Shown: positions 1-6,009 of the stretch, piece after piece
How positions within the stretch are numbered: position 1 is the first letter of the stretch
Layout of the letters: each line of letters opens with the position of its first letter
NCBI GenBank assembly: GCA_045602025.1
Contig: JAZSAT010000014.1
Span: 1 to 6,139 of the forward strand
Source of the DNA: RGIG5579 sp045602025
Lineage (GTDB): Bacteria > Bacillota > Clostridia > Oscillospirales > SIG627
Reading direction: 5' to 3'
DNA length: 6,139 bases
Notes under the pieces: generated by a model
Told to the model about the DNA's origin: nothing
Databases searched by the model: none
Seen by the model: only the letters and a program-made list of their open reading frames with translations
Program-made: the position numbers and the translations under genes

Positions 1-350
1 TCAGACTGGGGCTCGACACCACCCTTGGCACAGAAGACGGCAACTGCACCGTCAAGCACCATCAGGGAGCGCTCCACCTCAACGGTGAAGTCAACGTGAC
101 CGGGGGTGTCAATGATGTTGATTCTGTTGTTTCTCCAGAAACAGGTGGTAGCGGCAGAAGTAATGGTAATACCTCTCTCCTGCTCCTGCTCCATCCAGTC
201 CATGGTCGCTGCGCCGTCGTGAGTCTCACCAAGCTTGTGCGTTTTACCCGTGTAGTACAGGATACGCTCGGTCGTGGTGGTCTTACCGGCGTCGATGTGA
301 GCCATGATACCGATGTTTCTGGTTCTTTCAAGTGGATACTCTCTCGGCAT
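1..350 (-). CDS. fusA: Elongation factor G, N-terminal part (cut by window edge)
   Basis: EF-G is the cytoplasmic translational GTPase that drives mRNA-tRNA translocation on the ribosome and, with RRF, ribosome recycling. About 116 codons are visible, starting MPREYPLERTRNIGIMAHID. The GTPase motifs are in order: G1 P-loop AHIDAGKT (residues 17-24), the switch I/G2 stretch ERGITI (58-63) and G3 DTPGH (81-85). The end, AKGGVEPQSE, is typical of the family. The rest (about 580 residues in a usual EF-G) lies beyond position 1. The ATG at 350-348 is preceded by GGAG at 360-357, a suitable distance, and the frame is closed upstream by an AT-rich spacer. It follows rpsG by 72 bases, the usual str-operon position, so co-transcription with rpsL and rpsG is inferred. 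No anomaly is seen in the visible part. The identification is near certain. Confidence 0.98.
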   Translation of the reverse strand, partial: MPREYPLERTRNIGIMAHIDAGKTTTTERILYYTGKTHKLGETHDGAATMDWMEQEQERGITITSAATTCFWRNNRINIIDTPGHVDFTVEVERSLMVLDGAVAVFCAKGGVEPQS

Positions 351-384
351 TGTAAGCTCCGTTTCCTTAATTTTAGATTATTCC

Positions 385-412
385 CGATTTTACTTTACTT
401 AAGCGAAAATCG
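385..412 (-). other. Weak AT-rich inverted repeat between rpsG and fusA
   Basis: CGATTTT (minus strand, 412-406) is repeated as the exact complement AAAATCG (391-385) around a 14-base loop, which itself could pair CTT with AAG. In the transcript this would be a weak hairpin just after the rpsG stop. No U-tract follows it, so it is not a convincing terminator. It may simply be AT-rich spacer, or a minor mRNA stability or processing element. Confidence 0.22.
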
Positions 413-422
413 AAAAATCTTA

Positions 423-893
423 TTAATATCTGTAATGAGCAAAAGCCTTGTTTGCTTCTGCCATCTTGTGAGTGTCTTCTCTCTTCTTCACTGCACCGCC
501 GATTCCGTTGGTAGCGTCAATGATCTCGTTTGCAAGTCTCTCACACATGTTCTTCTCGCTGCGCGCTCTGGAATAATTGATGAGCCAGCGAAGACCTAAG
601 GTCTGTTTTCTGTCGGGCCGAACATCGGTCGGTACCTGATAGGTAGCGCCGCCCACTCTTCTTGCTTTGATTTCGAGCTGGGGCATAATGTTCTCAAGGG
701 CCTTCTGGAATGTTTCAAGGGGATCGTTGCCGGTTTTCTCTTTTACGATTTCAAATGCATCGTAAACGATTTTCTGTGCAACACCCTTTTTACCGTCCTG
801 CATAATGTTGTTTACCAGTTTGGTAACAAGCTTGGAACCGTACATAGGATCCGGCAGAACATCTCTTTTGGAAATCTGACCTCTGCGTGGCAC
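423..893 (-). CDS. rpsG: 30S ribosomal protein S7
   Basis: S7 is a primary 16S rRNA-binding protein that nucleates assembly of the 30S head and sits near the E site and the decoding region. The product has 156 residues, the standard bacterial length. It starts MPRRGQISKRDVLPDP and carries the family signature around residues 75-104 (IKARRVGGATYQVPTDVRP, then GLRWL), followed by the conserved YSRARSEKNMCERLANEI block (107-124). The C-terminal tail ends in AFAHYRY. The start is GTG at 893-891, chosen because the conserved PRRG follows immediately and a strong Shine-Dalgarno site lies upstream. An ATG at 912-910 is out of frame and overlaps that site. It lies 134 bases downstream of rpsL and 72 upstream of fusA, the standard order. 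S7 is the autogenous repressor of the str operon in E. coli; whether that holds here cannot be seen. Confidence 0.99.
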   Translation of the reverse strand: MPRRGQISKRDVLPDPMYGSKLVTKLVNNIMQDGKKGVAQKIVYDAFEIVKEKTGNDPLETFQKALENIMPQLEIKARRVGGATYQVPTDVRPDRKQTLGLRWLINYSRARSEKNMCERLANEIIDATNGIGGAVKKREDTHKMAEANKAFAHYRY

Positions 894-902
894 TAGAACT
901 TC

Positions 903-909
903 CCTCCTT
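903..909 (-). promoter_or_regulatory. rpsG ribosome binding site (supports GTG start)
   Basis: The minus strand reads AAGGAGG at 909-903, a near-perfect anti-Shine-Dalgarno match, with nine bases before the GTG at 893-891. This fixes the GTG as the start of S7 in preference to the out-of-frame ATG at 912-910, whose initiation region would lack a site of its own. Confidence 0.85.
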
Positions 910-937
910 CATAATATAGTATGATATCTTTGGTACT

Positions 938-957
938 CCGGTGGCGATTGCCATCGG
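938..957 (-). other. Small hairpin in the rpsL-rpsG spacer
   Basis: In the transcript CCG-a-UGGC (957-950) can pair with GCCA-c-CGG (945-938) around the loop AAUC: seven pairs with one A-C mismatch. An alternative pairing, UGCCA (970-966) with UGGCA (953-949), uses the same bases, so the two would exclude each other. In E. coli the rpsL-rpsG spacer carries the S7 regulatory target. Equating this hairpin with that target is only a guess from position, and the stem is short enough to be chance. Confidence 0.22.
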
Positions 958-984
958 TGAGTGCTTGGCATAGATCAAATATAT

Positions 985-1014
985 ATTATAAATGATGCAA
1001 AATGCTAAGCACAA
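985..1014 (-). promoter_or_regulatory. Candidate sigma-A promoter ahead of rpsG
   Basis: On the minus strand a perfect -10 hexamer TATAAT (990-985) is preceded after 18 bases by TTGTGC (1014-1009), which matches the -35 consensus at only its first three positions. The following region is AT-rich. It would start a transcript near position 978 with a leader of about 85 bases before rpsG, giving rpsG-fusA a supply independent of rpsL. The -35 is poor and AT-rich spacers produce TATAAT by chance, so this is tentative. Confidence 0.33.
995..1005. repeat. 11-nt motif shared with the rpoC-rpsL spacer
   Basis: ATGCAAAATGC at 995-1005 is repeated exactly at 1519-1529 in the other str-region spacer, where it is the arm of a hairpin whose opposite arm (1535-1545) holds the complement. 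The core TGCA-AAA-TGCA is itself an inverted repeat with a 3-base centre (the third copy here ends in T instead of A). Its presence in both spacers upstream of ribosomal protein genes suggests a shared origin or a shared binding site, but the motif is short and of low complexity. Confidence 0.35.
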
Positions 1015-1027
1015 CAGACGAGCCTTT

Positions 1028-1447
1028 TTACTTTGCAGCTTTGGCTCTCTTCGCTCCGTACTTGGAACGACCCTGGTTTCTGCCATTCACGCCCTGGGTA
1101 TCCAGAGTGCCGCGAATGATGTGGTAACGGACACCGGGAAGGTCCTTGACTCTTCCGCCGCGGATCATAACAACAGAGTGTTCCTGAAGGTTATGACCGA
1201 TACCGGGGATATAAGCAGTCACTTCGTTACCGTTGGTCAGTCTGACTCTTGCGATTTTACGAAGAGCTGAGTTAGGCTTCTTCGGAGTCTTGGTAGAAAC
1301 TTTCGTACAAACACCGCGCTTCTGGGGGCAGGAAATCGCAACGGTCTCTTTCTTCAAAGAGTTCATGGTTACCTGCAGAGCGGGGGACTTGGACTTGTAG
1401 CTTACCTTTTCACGACCAAATCGAACCAATTGGTTGAATGTAGGCAT
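1028..1447 (-). CDS. rpsL: 30S ribosomal protein S12
   Basis: S12 lies at the 30S decoding centre, controls translational accuracy and is the classic streptomycin-resistance target. The product has 139 residues, the longer Gram-positive form, with about 13 extra residues compared with E. coli before CPQKRGVC (40-47). Family blocks in order are MPTFNQLVR, TPKKPNSALRK (54-64), EVTAYIPGIGHNLQEHS (75-91), IRGGRVKDLPGVRYH (95-109) and RSKYGAKR near the end. The lysines equivalent to E. coli K43 and K88 are present (K56, K101), so the protein looks streptomycin-sensitive wild type. D102 is the residue methylthiolated in E. coli. The ATG at 1447-1445 has AAGGAGGT at 1460-1453, five bases away. It is the first str-operon gene here, 150 bases after rpoC. 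In B. subtilis an L7Ae-family gene lies between rpoC and rpsL; none is present here. Confidence 0.99.
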   Translation of the reverse strand: MPTFNQLVRFGREKVSYKSKSPALQVTMNSLKKETVAISCPQKRGVCTKVSTKTPKKPNSALRKIARVRLTNGNEVTAYIPGIGHNLQEHSVVMIRGGRVKDLPGVRYHIIRGTLDTQGVNGRNQGRSKYGAKRAKAAK

Positions 1448-1476
1448 ATTGCACCTCCTTCTTCAATATTCATTTT

Positions 1477-1505
1477 ATCGTATCACACTTTTGAAAAAAA
1501 TGCAA
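1477..1505 (-). promoter_or_regulatory. Candidate sigma-A promoter for rpsL and the str operon
   Basis: The minus strand carries TTGCAT (1505-1500) and, after exactly 17 bases, TACGAT (1482-1477). The -10 is preceded by TG one base upstream (TGaTACGAT), the extended -10 pattern. A transcript would begin near 1470 and reach the rpsL ribosome binding site at 1460-1453 almost at once, a short leader. The hexamers match consensus at 3/6 and 4/6 only, but spacing, extended -10 and position directly after a hairpin make this the best promoter candidate in the spacer. Confidence 0.45.
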
Positions 1506-1511
1506 CACTCG

Positions 1512-1556
1512 CCGGGAAATGCAAAATGCATTTCTGCATTTTGCACAAATTCCCGG
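1512..1556 (-). terminator. Long GAAA-capped hairpin after rpoC, possible (non-canonical) terminator
   Basis: In the transcript CCGGGAA (1556-1550) pairs with UUCCCGG (1518-1512) and, inside it, UGCAAAAUGCA (1545-1535) pairs perfectly with UGCAUUUUGCA (1530-1520). The loop is GAAA, a stable GNRA tetraloop; an asymmetric bulge (UUUG against U) separates the two stems. That gives 18 base pairs in all. The nearest U-tract (seven U, 1500-1494) begins 11 bases after the stem instead of directly, so this is not a textbook intrinsic terminator. It could be a leaky terminator between rpoBC and the str genes, an mRNA 3'-end stabiliser or a processing site. The hairpin itself is certain; the function is not. 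Confidence 0.5.
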
Positions 1557-1597
1557 AAAAACTTTTTGTTTAAATTGGATGTTTTTTACAATGATTA

Positions 1598-4500
1598 TCA
1601 GCCGAAAATGCTGTCTTCGGGTTCTGCTTCCATATCGCGGACCTGTACGGAACGGTACTTCTGCATACCGGTACCAGCAGGAATCAGCTTACCGATGATA
1701 ACATTTTCCTTCAGACCCAGAAGCGGATCAACCTTACCCTTAATGGCAGCTTCGGTCAGAACCTTGGTGGTTTCCTGGAAGGAAGCGGCGGACAGGAAGG
1801 ATTCGGTGGAAAGAGCTGCCTTGGTAATACCCAAAAGCAAGGGAGAAGCAGTTGCTTCCATCAGTGCCTCGCCCTGAGCGATGCGGGCACGAACTTCTGC
1901 ATTTGCATCTTCAAACTCGTTTACATCTACCATAGAACCGGGAAGGAGCTTGGTAGAACCTGTGGTTTCTACTCTTACCTTTCTGGTCATCTGACGGGCA
2001 ATGACTTCAACATGCTTGTCATTGATTTCTACCGCCTGGAGACGGTAAACCTTCTGAATTTCTTTTACGATATATTCGTAAGCGGCCTGCGTACCGTCAA
2101 TGCGGATAATATCGGTGGGCTTTCTCATACCCTCGGTCAAAGCCTGACCGCGGACAACTGCCTGACCGTCTTCCACAATGATTCTCAGTCCTGCGGGAAT
2201 CAGATAGCTCTTTTCGGTCTCGCCGTCGGGAGAAGAAACGATCACATGACGATTCTTCTTGGTATCGTCGATCTTAACGGTACCGTCGAAATCAGCAAGA
2301 ATAGAAGGCTTCTTGGGGCTGCGTGCTTCGAAAAGTTCTTCAACACGGGGCAGACCCTGGGTAATATCGCCACCTGCAATACCACCGGTGTGGAAGGTTC
2401 TCATAGTCAGCTGGGTACCGGGTTCACCGATAGACTGTGCTGCAATGATACCGACTGCTTCGCCGATATTGACCTTCTTGCCGCTGGCAAGGTCAGCACC
2501 GTAGCAGTGCGCACAAACACCGTGGCGGCACTTACATCCGAAGACGCTTCTTACATATACTCTCTGAATACCTGCTTCCACAATTCTGTCGGTTGCAGTC
2601 TGGCTGATCATTTCGCCGTTCTGTACCAGAACCTCGCCGGTTTCGGGATGGATCACATCTGCAGCAGCGTATCTGCCGAGGATTCTGTCAGCAAGCTTTT
2701 CGATCATTTCCTTGCCTTCGGTGATATCCTCTACCCAGATACCTTCGGTAGAGCCACAATCTTCCTCACGGATAATAACCTCCTGCGCAACATCTACAAG
2801 ACGGCGAGTCAGATATCCGGAGTCTGCGGTACGAAGTGCCATATCTGCAAGACCCTTACGGGAACCACGGGCTGCGATAAAGTACTCAAGCACATTCAGA
2901 CCTTCGCGGAAGTTTGCCTTGATAGGCAGCTCCACGGTACGACCGGTAGCGGTAGCCATCAGGCCTCGCATACCTGCAAGCTGACGCATCTGCTTCATAG
3001 AACCACGGGCACCGGATACTGCCATCATATTGATGGGGTTGTCCTTGCGCAGGTTCTTCTGGAGTGCGGTGGTTACATCCTTGGTACATTCTTCCCAGAT
3101 AGAGATCACTCTGCGGTATCTCTCCTCGTCGGTCAAAAGACCGCGGCGGAAGTGACGGGTAACCTCGTCTACCTTCTTATCGGCTGCAGCAATGATCTCG
3201 CCCTTCTGAGGAGGAACGGTCATATCCGATACGGATACGGTCAGAGCTGCTTTGGTAGAATACTTGTAGCCCAGTGCCTTGATCTTATCCAGCATTTCCA
3301 CGGTTTCGGTGGAGCCGCAGTACTTGATAGCACGGTCGATGATCTTGCCCAGTTCCTTTACGGTAACAACAAAATCGATTTCGGGCTTGAAGAGATTTGC
3401 AGGATCGTCACGGTCAACAAAGTGAAGCTTCTGAGGAATCACGCTGTTAAATACCATACGGCCGTAGGTGGTATCCACAAGCTGAGATACTTCCTTGCCG
3501 TCGATGATCTTGGTCTGACGAACCTTAATGCGGGCATGAATACCCAGGTCCTTATTTTCGTAAGCCATTACCGCTTCGTCAAAGTCGCGGAACACCTTGC
3601 CTTCGCCCACTTCATCGGGACGGAAGGTAGGCTCTTCATCCTCAAATTCACGAACATAGGTCAGCCAGTAAGAACCGAGGACCATATCCTGAGTAGGAAC
3701 GGTAACTGCTTTACCGGAAACAGGCTTCAGAAGGTTGTTTGCAGAAAGCATCAAAAATCTTGCTTCTGCCTGAGCCTCGGGAGAAAGAGGTACGTGAACA
3801 GGCATCTGGTCACCGTCGAAGTCCGCGTTAAATGCGGTACATACCAGAGGATGGAGCTTGATCGCTCTTCCTTCTACCAGAACAGGCTCGAAGGCCTGAA
3901 TAGAAAGACGGTGAAGGGTAGGAGCACGGTTCAAAAGAACGGGATGCTCTTTGATAACATATTCCAGAGCGTCCCAAACCTCGTGGCTCATACGCTCAAC
4001 CTTTTTCTTAGCGTCCTTGATGTTGGTGGACTTGCCGGTCTCAACCAGTCTCTTCATAACGAAGGGCTTGAAGAGCTCGATAGCCATTTCCTTGGGAAGA
4101 CCGCACTGATAAAGCTTCAATTCGGGTCCTACAACGATAACGGAACGGCCGGAGTAGTCAACACGCTTACCGAGAAGGTTCTGACGGAATCTACCCTGCT
4201 TACCGCGGAGCATTTCGGACAGAGACTTCAAGGGACGGTTGCTGGGGCCGGTTACGGGACGGCCGCGGCGGCCGTTGTCAATGAGGGCATCAACTGCTTC
4301 CTGGAGCATTCTCTTCTCATTGCGGATAATGATCTCGGGAGCGCGGAGCTCAAGCAATCTCTTCAAACGGTTGTTACGGTTGATAACTCTGCGGTAAAGA
4401 TCGTTGATATCACTGGTAGCAAATCTGCCGCCGTCCAGCTGTACCAAAGGTCTGATCTCGGGAGGAAGCACGGGAAGCACTTCCAGGATCATCCATTCGG

Positions 4501-5164
4501 GACGGTTGCCGGAAAGACGGAAATCCTCTACGATCTCAAGTCTCTTTGCCAGACGGAGCTTTTTCTGTCCGTTGGCGTTGTCCATTTCTTCGCGAAGCTC
4601 TACGGACAGCTTTTCAAGATCCAGCTCTGCAAGAAGCTTCTTCACTGCTTCTGCACCCATGCCTGCTTCAAAGTCATCTTCATACTTTTCTCTTGCAGCA
4701 CGGTACTCCTGCTCAGTTAAAAGCTGCTGCTTTGCAAGAGGAGTGGAGCCGGGATCGGTTACGATATACTGTGCAAAATACAGTACCTTCTCAAGAAGAC
4801 GGGGAGAAATATCCAAAAGGATACCCATTTTGGAAGGAATTGCGCGGAAATACCAAATGTGAGATACAGGAGCGGCCAATTCAATATGACCCATTCTTTC
4901 GCGGCGAACCTTGCTGGTGGTAATTTCAACACCGCACTTTTCGCACACCTTACCAACATATCTTACCTTTTTATATTTACCGCAATGGCATTCCCAGTCC
5001 TTGGTCGGTCCGAAAATGCGCTCGCAGAACATACCGTCTCTTTCGGGTTTCAAGGTACGGTAGTTAATGGTTTCGGGCTTTTTTACCTCACCATAAGACC
5101 ATTTTCTGATGGCATCGGGAGAAGCCAGGCCGATTCTAATTTTATCAAAATCAATGTGTTCCAT
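1598..5164 (-). CDS. rpoC: DNA-directed RNA polymerase subunit beta-prime
   Basis: Beta-prime forms one pincer of RNA polymerase and holds the catalytic magnesium. The product has 1188 residues, full length for Firmicutes and without the large trigger-loop insertion of E. coli. Visible features in order are: the N-terminal zinc ribbon with C59, C61, C74 and C77; the GKRVDYSGRSVIVVGPEL segment near 330-350; the active-site motif NADFDGDQM (446-454) with the three aspartates D448, D450 and D452; the bridge helix GARGSMKQMRQLAGMRG near 716-735; the second zinc site C803, C877, C884 and C887, each 11 lower than the E. coli ligands; and the trigger-loop stretch LTMRTFHTGG with M921, R922 and H925. 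No frameshift or missing key residue is seen. The ATG at 5164-5162 has AAGGAGG at 5179-5173. The gene starts 17 bases after rpoB stops, so the two are co-transcribed and probably co-translated at balanced levels. The reading frame avoids TTA, CTA and TCA over a 2.7-kb stretch. Confidence 0.99.
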   Translation of the reverse strand: MEHIDFDKIRIGLASPDAIRKWSYGEVKKPETINYRTLKPERDGMFCERIFGPTKDWECHCGKYKKVRYVGKVCEKCGVEITTSKVRRERMGHIELAAPVSHIWYFRAIPSKMGILLDISPRLLEKVLYFAQYIVTDPGSTPLAKQQLLTEQEYRAAREKYEDDFEAGMGAEAVKKLLAELDLEKLSVELREEMDNANGQKKLRLAKRLEIVEDFRLSGNRPEWMILEVLPVLPPEIRPLVQLDGGRFATSDINDLYRRVINRNNRLKRLLELRAPEIIIRNEKRMLQEAVDALIDNGRRGRPVTGPSNRPLKSLSEMLRGKQGRFRQNLLGKRVDYSGRSVIVVGPELKLYQCGLPKEMAIELFKPFVMKRLVETGKSTNIKDAKKKVERMSHEVWDALEYVIKEHPVLLNRAPTLHRLSIQAFEPVLVEGRAIKLHPLVCTAFNADFDGDQMPVHVPLSPEAQAEARFLMLSANNLLKPVSGKAVTVPTQDMVLGSYWLTYVREFEDEEPTFRPDEVGEGKVFRDFDEAVMAYENKDLGIHARIKVRQTKIIDGKEVSQLVDTTYGRMVFNSVIPQKLHFVDRDDPANLFKPEIDFVVTVKELGKIIDRAIKYCGSTETVEMLDKIKALGYKYSTKAALTVSVSDMTVPPQKGEIIAAADKKVDEVTRHFRRGLLTDEERYRRVISIWEECTKDVTTALQKNLRKDNPINMMAVSGARGSMKQMRQLAGMRGLMATATGRTVELPIKANFREGLNVLEYFIAARGSRKGLADMALRTADSGYLTRRLVDVAQEVIIREEDCGSTEGIWVEDITEGKEMIEKLADRILGRYAAADVIHPETGEVLVQNGEMISQTATDRIVEAGIQRVYVRSVFGCKCRHGVCAHCYGADLASGKKVNIGEAVGIIAAQSIGEPGTQLTMRTFHTGGIAGGDITQGLPRVEELFEARSPKKPSILADFDGTVKIDDTKKNRHVIVSSPDGETEKSYLIPAGLRIIVEDGQAVVRGQALTEGMRKPTDIIRIDGTQAAYEYIVKEIQKVYRLQAVEINDKHVEVIARQMTRKVRVETTGSTKLLPGSMVDVNEFEDANAEVRARIAQGEALMEATASPLLLGITKAALSTESFLSAASFQETTKVLTEAAIKGKVDPLLGLKENVIIGKLIPAGTGMQKYRSVQVRDMEAEPEDSIFG

Positions 5165-5181
5165 TCTCTTCCCCTCCTTCC

Positions 5182-6009
5182 TTAGTCTTCATTTCCGTCT
5201 TCGTTTTCATAGACGGAAGCAGAGCCCATATAATCGGAAAGATCTTCCTCGGGCTGTTCGGTGAATTCGGTAGAACCTTCTTCATCGTCAAACATGGGAT
5301 CTTCAGCGTCATAGATCTGTTCACCAAGTTCAGACTGATCAATGGTCTGAATACCGGTGCTTTCCTCTTCGCTGACTTCTTTCAGGGTTACAATATTATC
5401 TTCTCTGTCGAGAACCTCAACATTCAGACCCAGAGCCTGCAATTCGCGAACCAATACCTTGAAGGATTCGGGAACGCCGGGAGTGGGAATGTTAAGACCC
5501 TTCACAATGGCTTCGAAGGTCTTGACACGGCCTACAACATCGTCAGATTTCACGGTAAGGATCTCCTGGAGGGTATAAGCTGCGCCGTATGCCTCCAATG
5601 CCCAAACCTCCATTTCACCGAATCTCTGTCCGCCGAACTGAGCTTTACCGCCCAGAGGCTGCTGAGTAACCAGAGAGTAAGGTCCGGTGGAACGGGCGTG
5701 GATCTTATCGTCAACCAGGTGATGGAGCTTCAGGTAATACATGTAACCTACCGTTACACGGTTATCAAAGGGTTCACCGGTTCTACCGTCGTAAAGAACG
5801 GTCTTACCGTCGGGCTCAAAGCCTGCTTCTACCAGAAGGTCCTGAATGTCCTGCTCGTTTGCGCCGTCGAATACGGGAGTCATAAAGTTAACGCCCAATT
5901 TCTTGGCAGCAAGACCCAAATGCACCTCAAGCACCTGACCGATGTTCATTCGGGAAGGTACGCCCAAGGGGTTCAGTACGATATCAAGGGGAGTACCGTC
6001 GGGCAAGAA
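5182..6009 (-). CDS. rpoB: DNA-directed RNA polymerase subunit beta, C-terminal part (5' part missing)
   Basis: Beta is the second large core subunit of RNA polymerase and the rifampicin target; the rifampicin region lies in the missing upstream part. About 275 codons are visible. The homologous part begins FLPDGTPLDIVLNPLGVPSR, then NIGQVLEVHLG, DGKTVLYDGRTGEPF, VDDKIHARSTGPYSLVTQQP, GGKAQFGGQRFGEMEVWALE and ILTVKSDDVVGRVKTFEAI, the invariant C-terminal blocks that contact beta-prime. A tail of about 63 residues follows with 24 Asp/Glu and no Lys, Arg or His. The stop TAA is at 5184-5182. Upstream of codon F (6009-6007) the expected conserved sequence (E-D-M-P before F/Y-L-P-D-G) is replaced by S, R and an in-frame TGA (6018-6016). 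The normal protein therefore cannot continue through this join. A TTG at 6006 is an internal Leu codon, not a start. Confidence 0.96.
   Translation of the reverse strand, partial: FLPDGTPLDIVLNPLGVPSRMNIGQVLEVHLGLAAKKLGVNFMTPVFDGANEQDIQDLLVEAGFEPDGKTVLYDGRTGEPFDNRVTVGYMYYLKLHHLVDDKIHARSTGPYSLVTQQPLGGKAQFGGQRFGEMEVWALEAYGAAYTLQEILTVKSDDVVGRVKTFEAIVKGLNIPTPGVPESFKVLVRELQALGLNVEVLDREDNIVTLKEVSEEESTGIQTIDQSELGEQIYDAEDPMFDDEEGSTEFTEQPEEDLSDYMGSASVYENEDGNED

Noticed and set aside
385..412. Terminator between rpsG and fusA
   Set aside because: The stem is AT-rich and weak, no U-tract follows, and fusA is expected to be co-transcribed with rpsG.
96..599. Plus-strand open frame spanning the fusA start, the spacer and the rpsG end
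   Set aside because: It is an antisense shadow in codon register with both genes, with no ribosome binding site or recognisable product.
790..1086. Minus-strand frame overlapping rpsL end, spacer and rpsG start, including an ATG at 912-910
   Set aside because: It is a different frame from S7, and the ATG overlaps the rpsG Shine-Dalgarno site. The peptide is a frame-shifted reading of S7 and S12 sequence with no family resemblance.
2012..4720. 902-residue plus-strand open frame opposite rpoC
   Set aside because: It is register-locked to rpoC and open only because rpoC avoids TTA, CTA and TCA. Its translation shows no recognisable domain, and rpoC is certain on the other strand.
6004..6006. 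TTG as a start codon for a short RpoB
   Set aside because: The Leu codon belongs to the conserved F-L-P-D-G-T-P block inside RpoB. No Shine-Dalgarno site precedes it, and the protein would lack the rest of beta.
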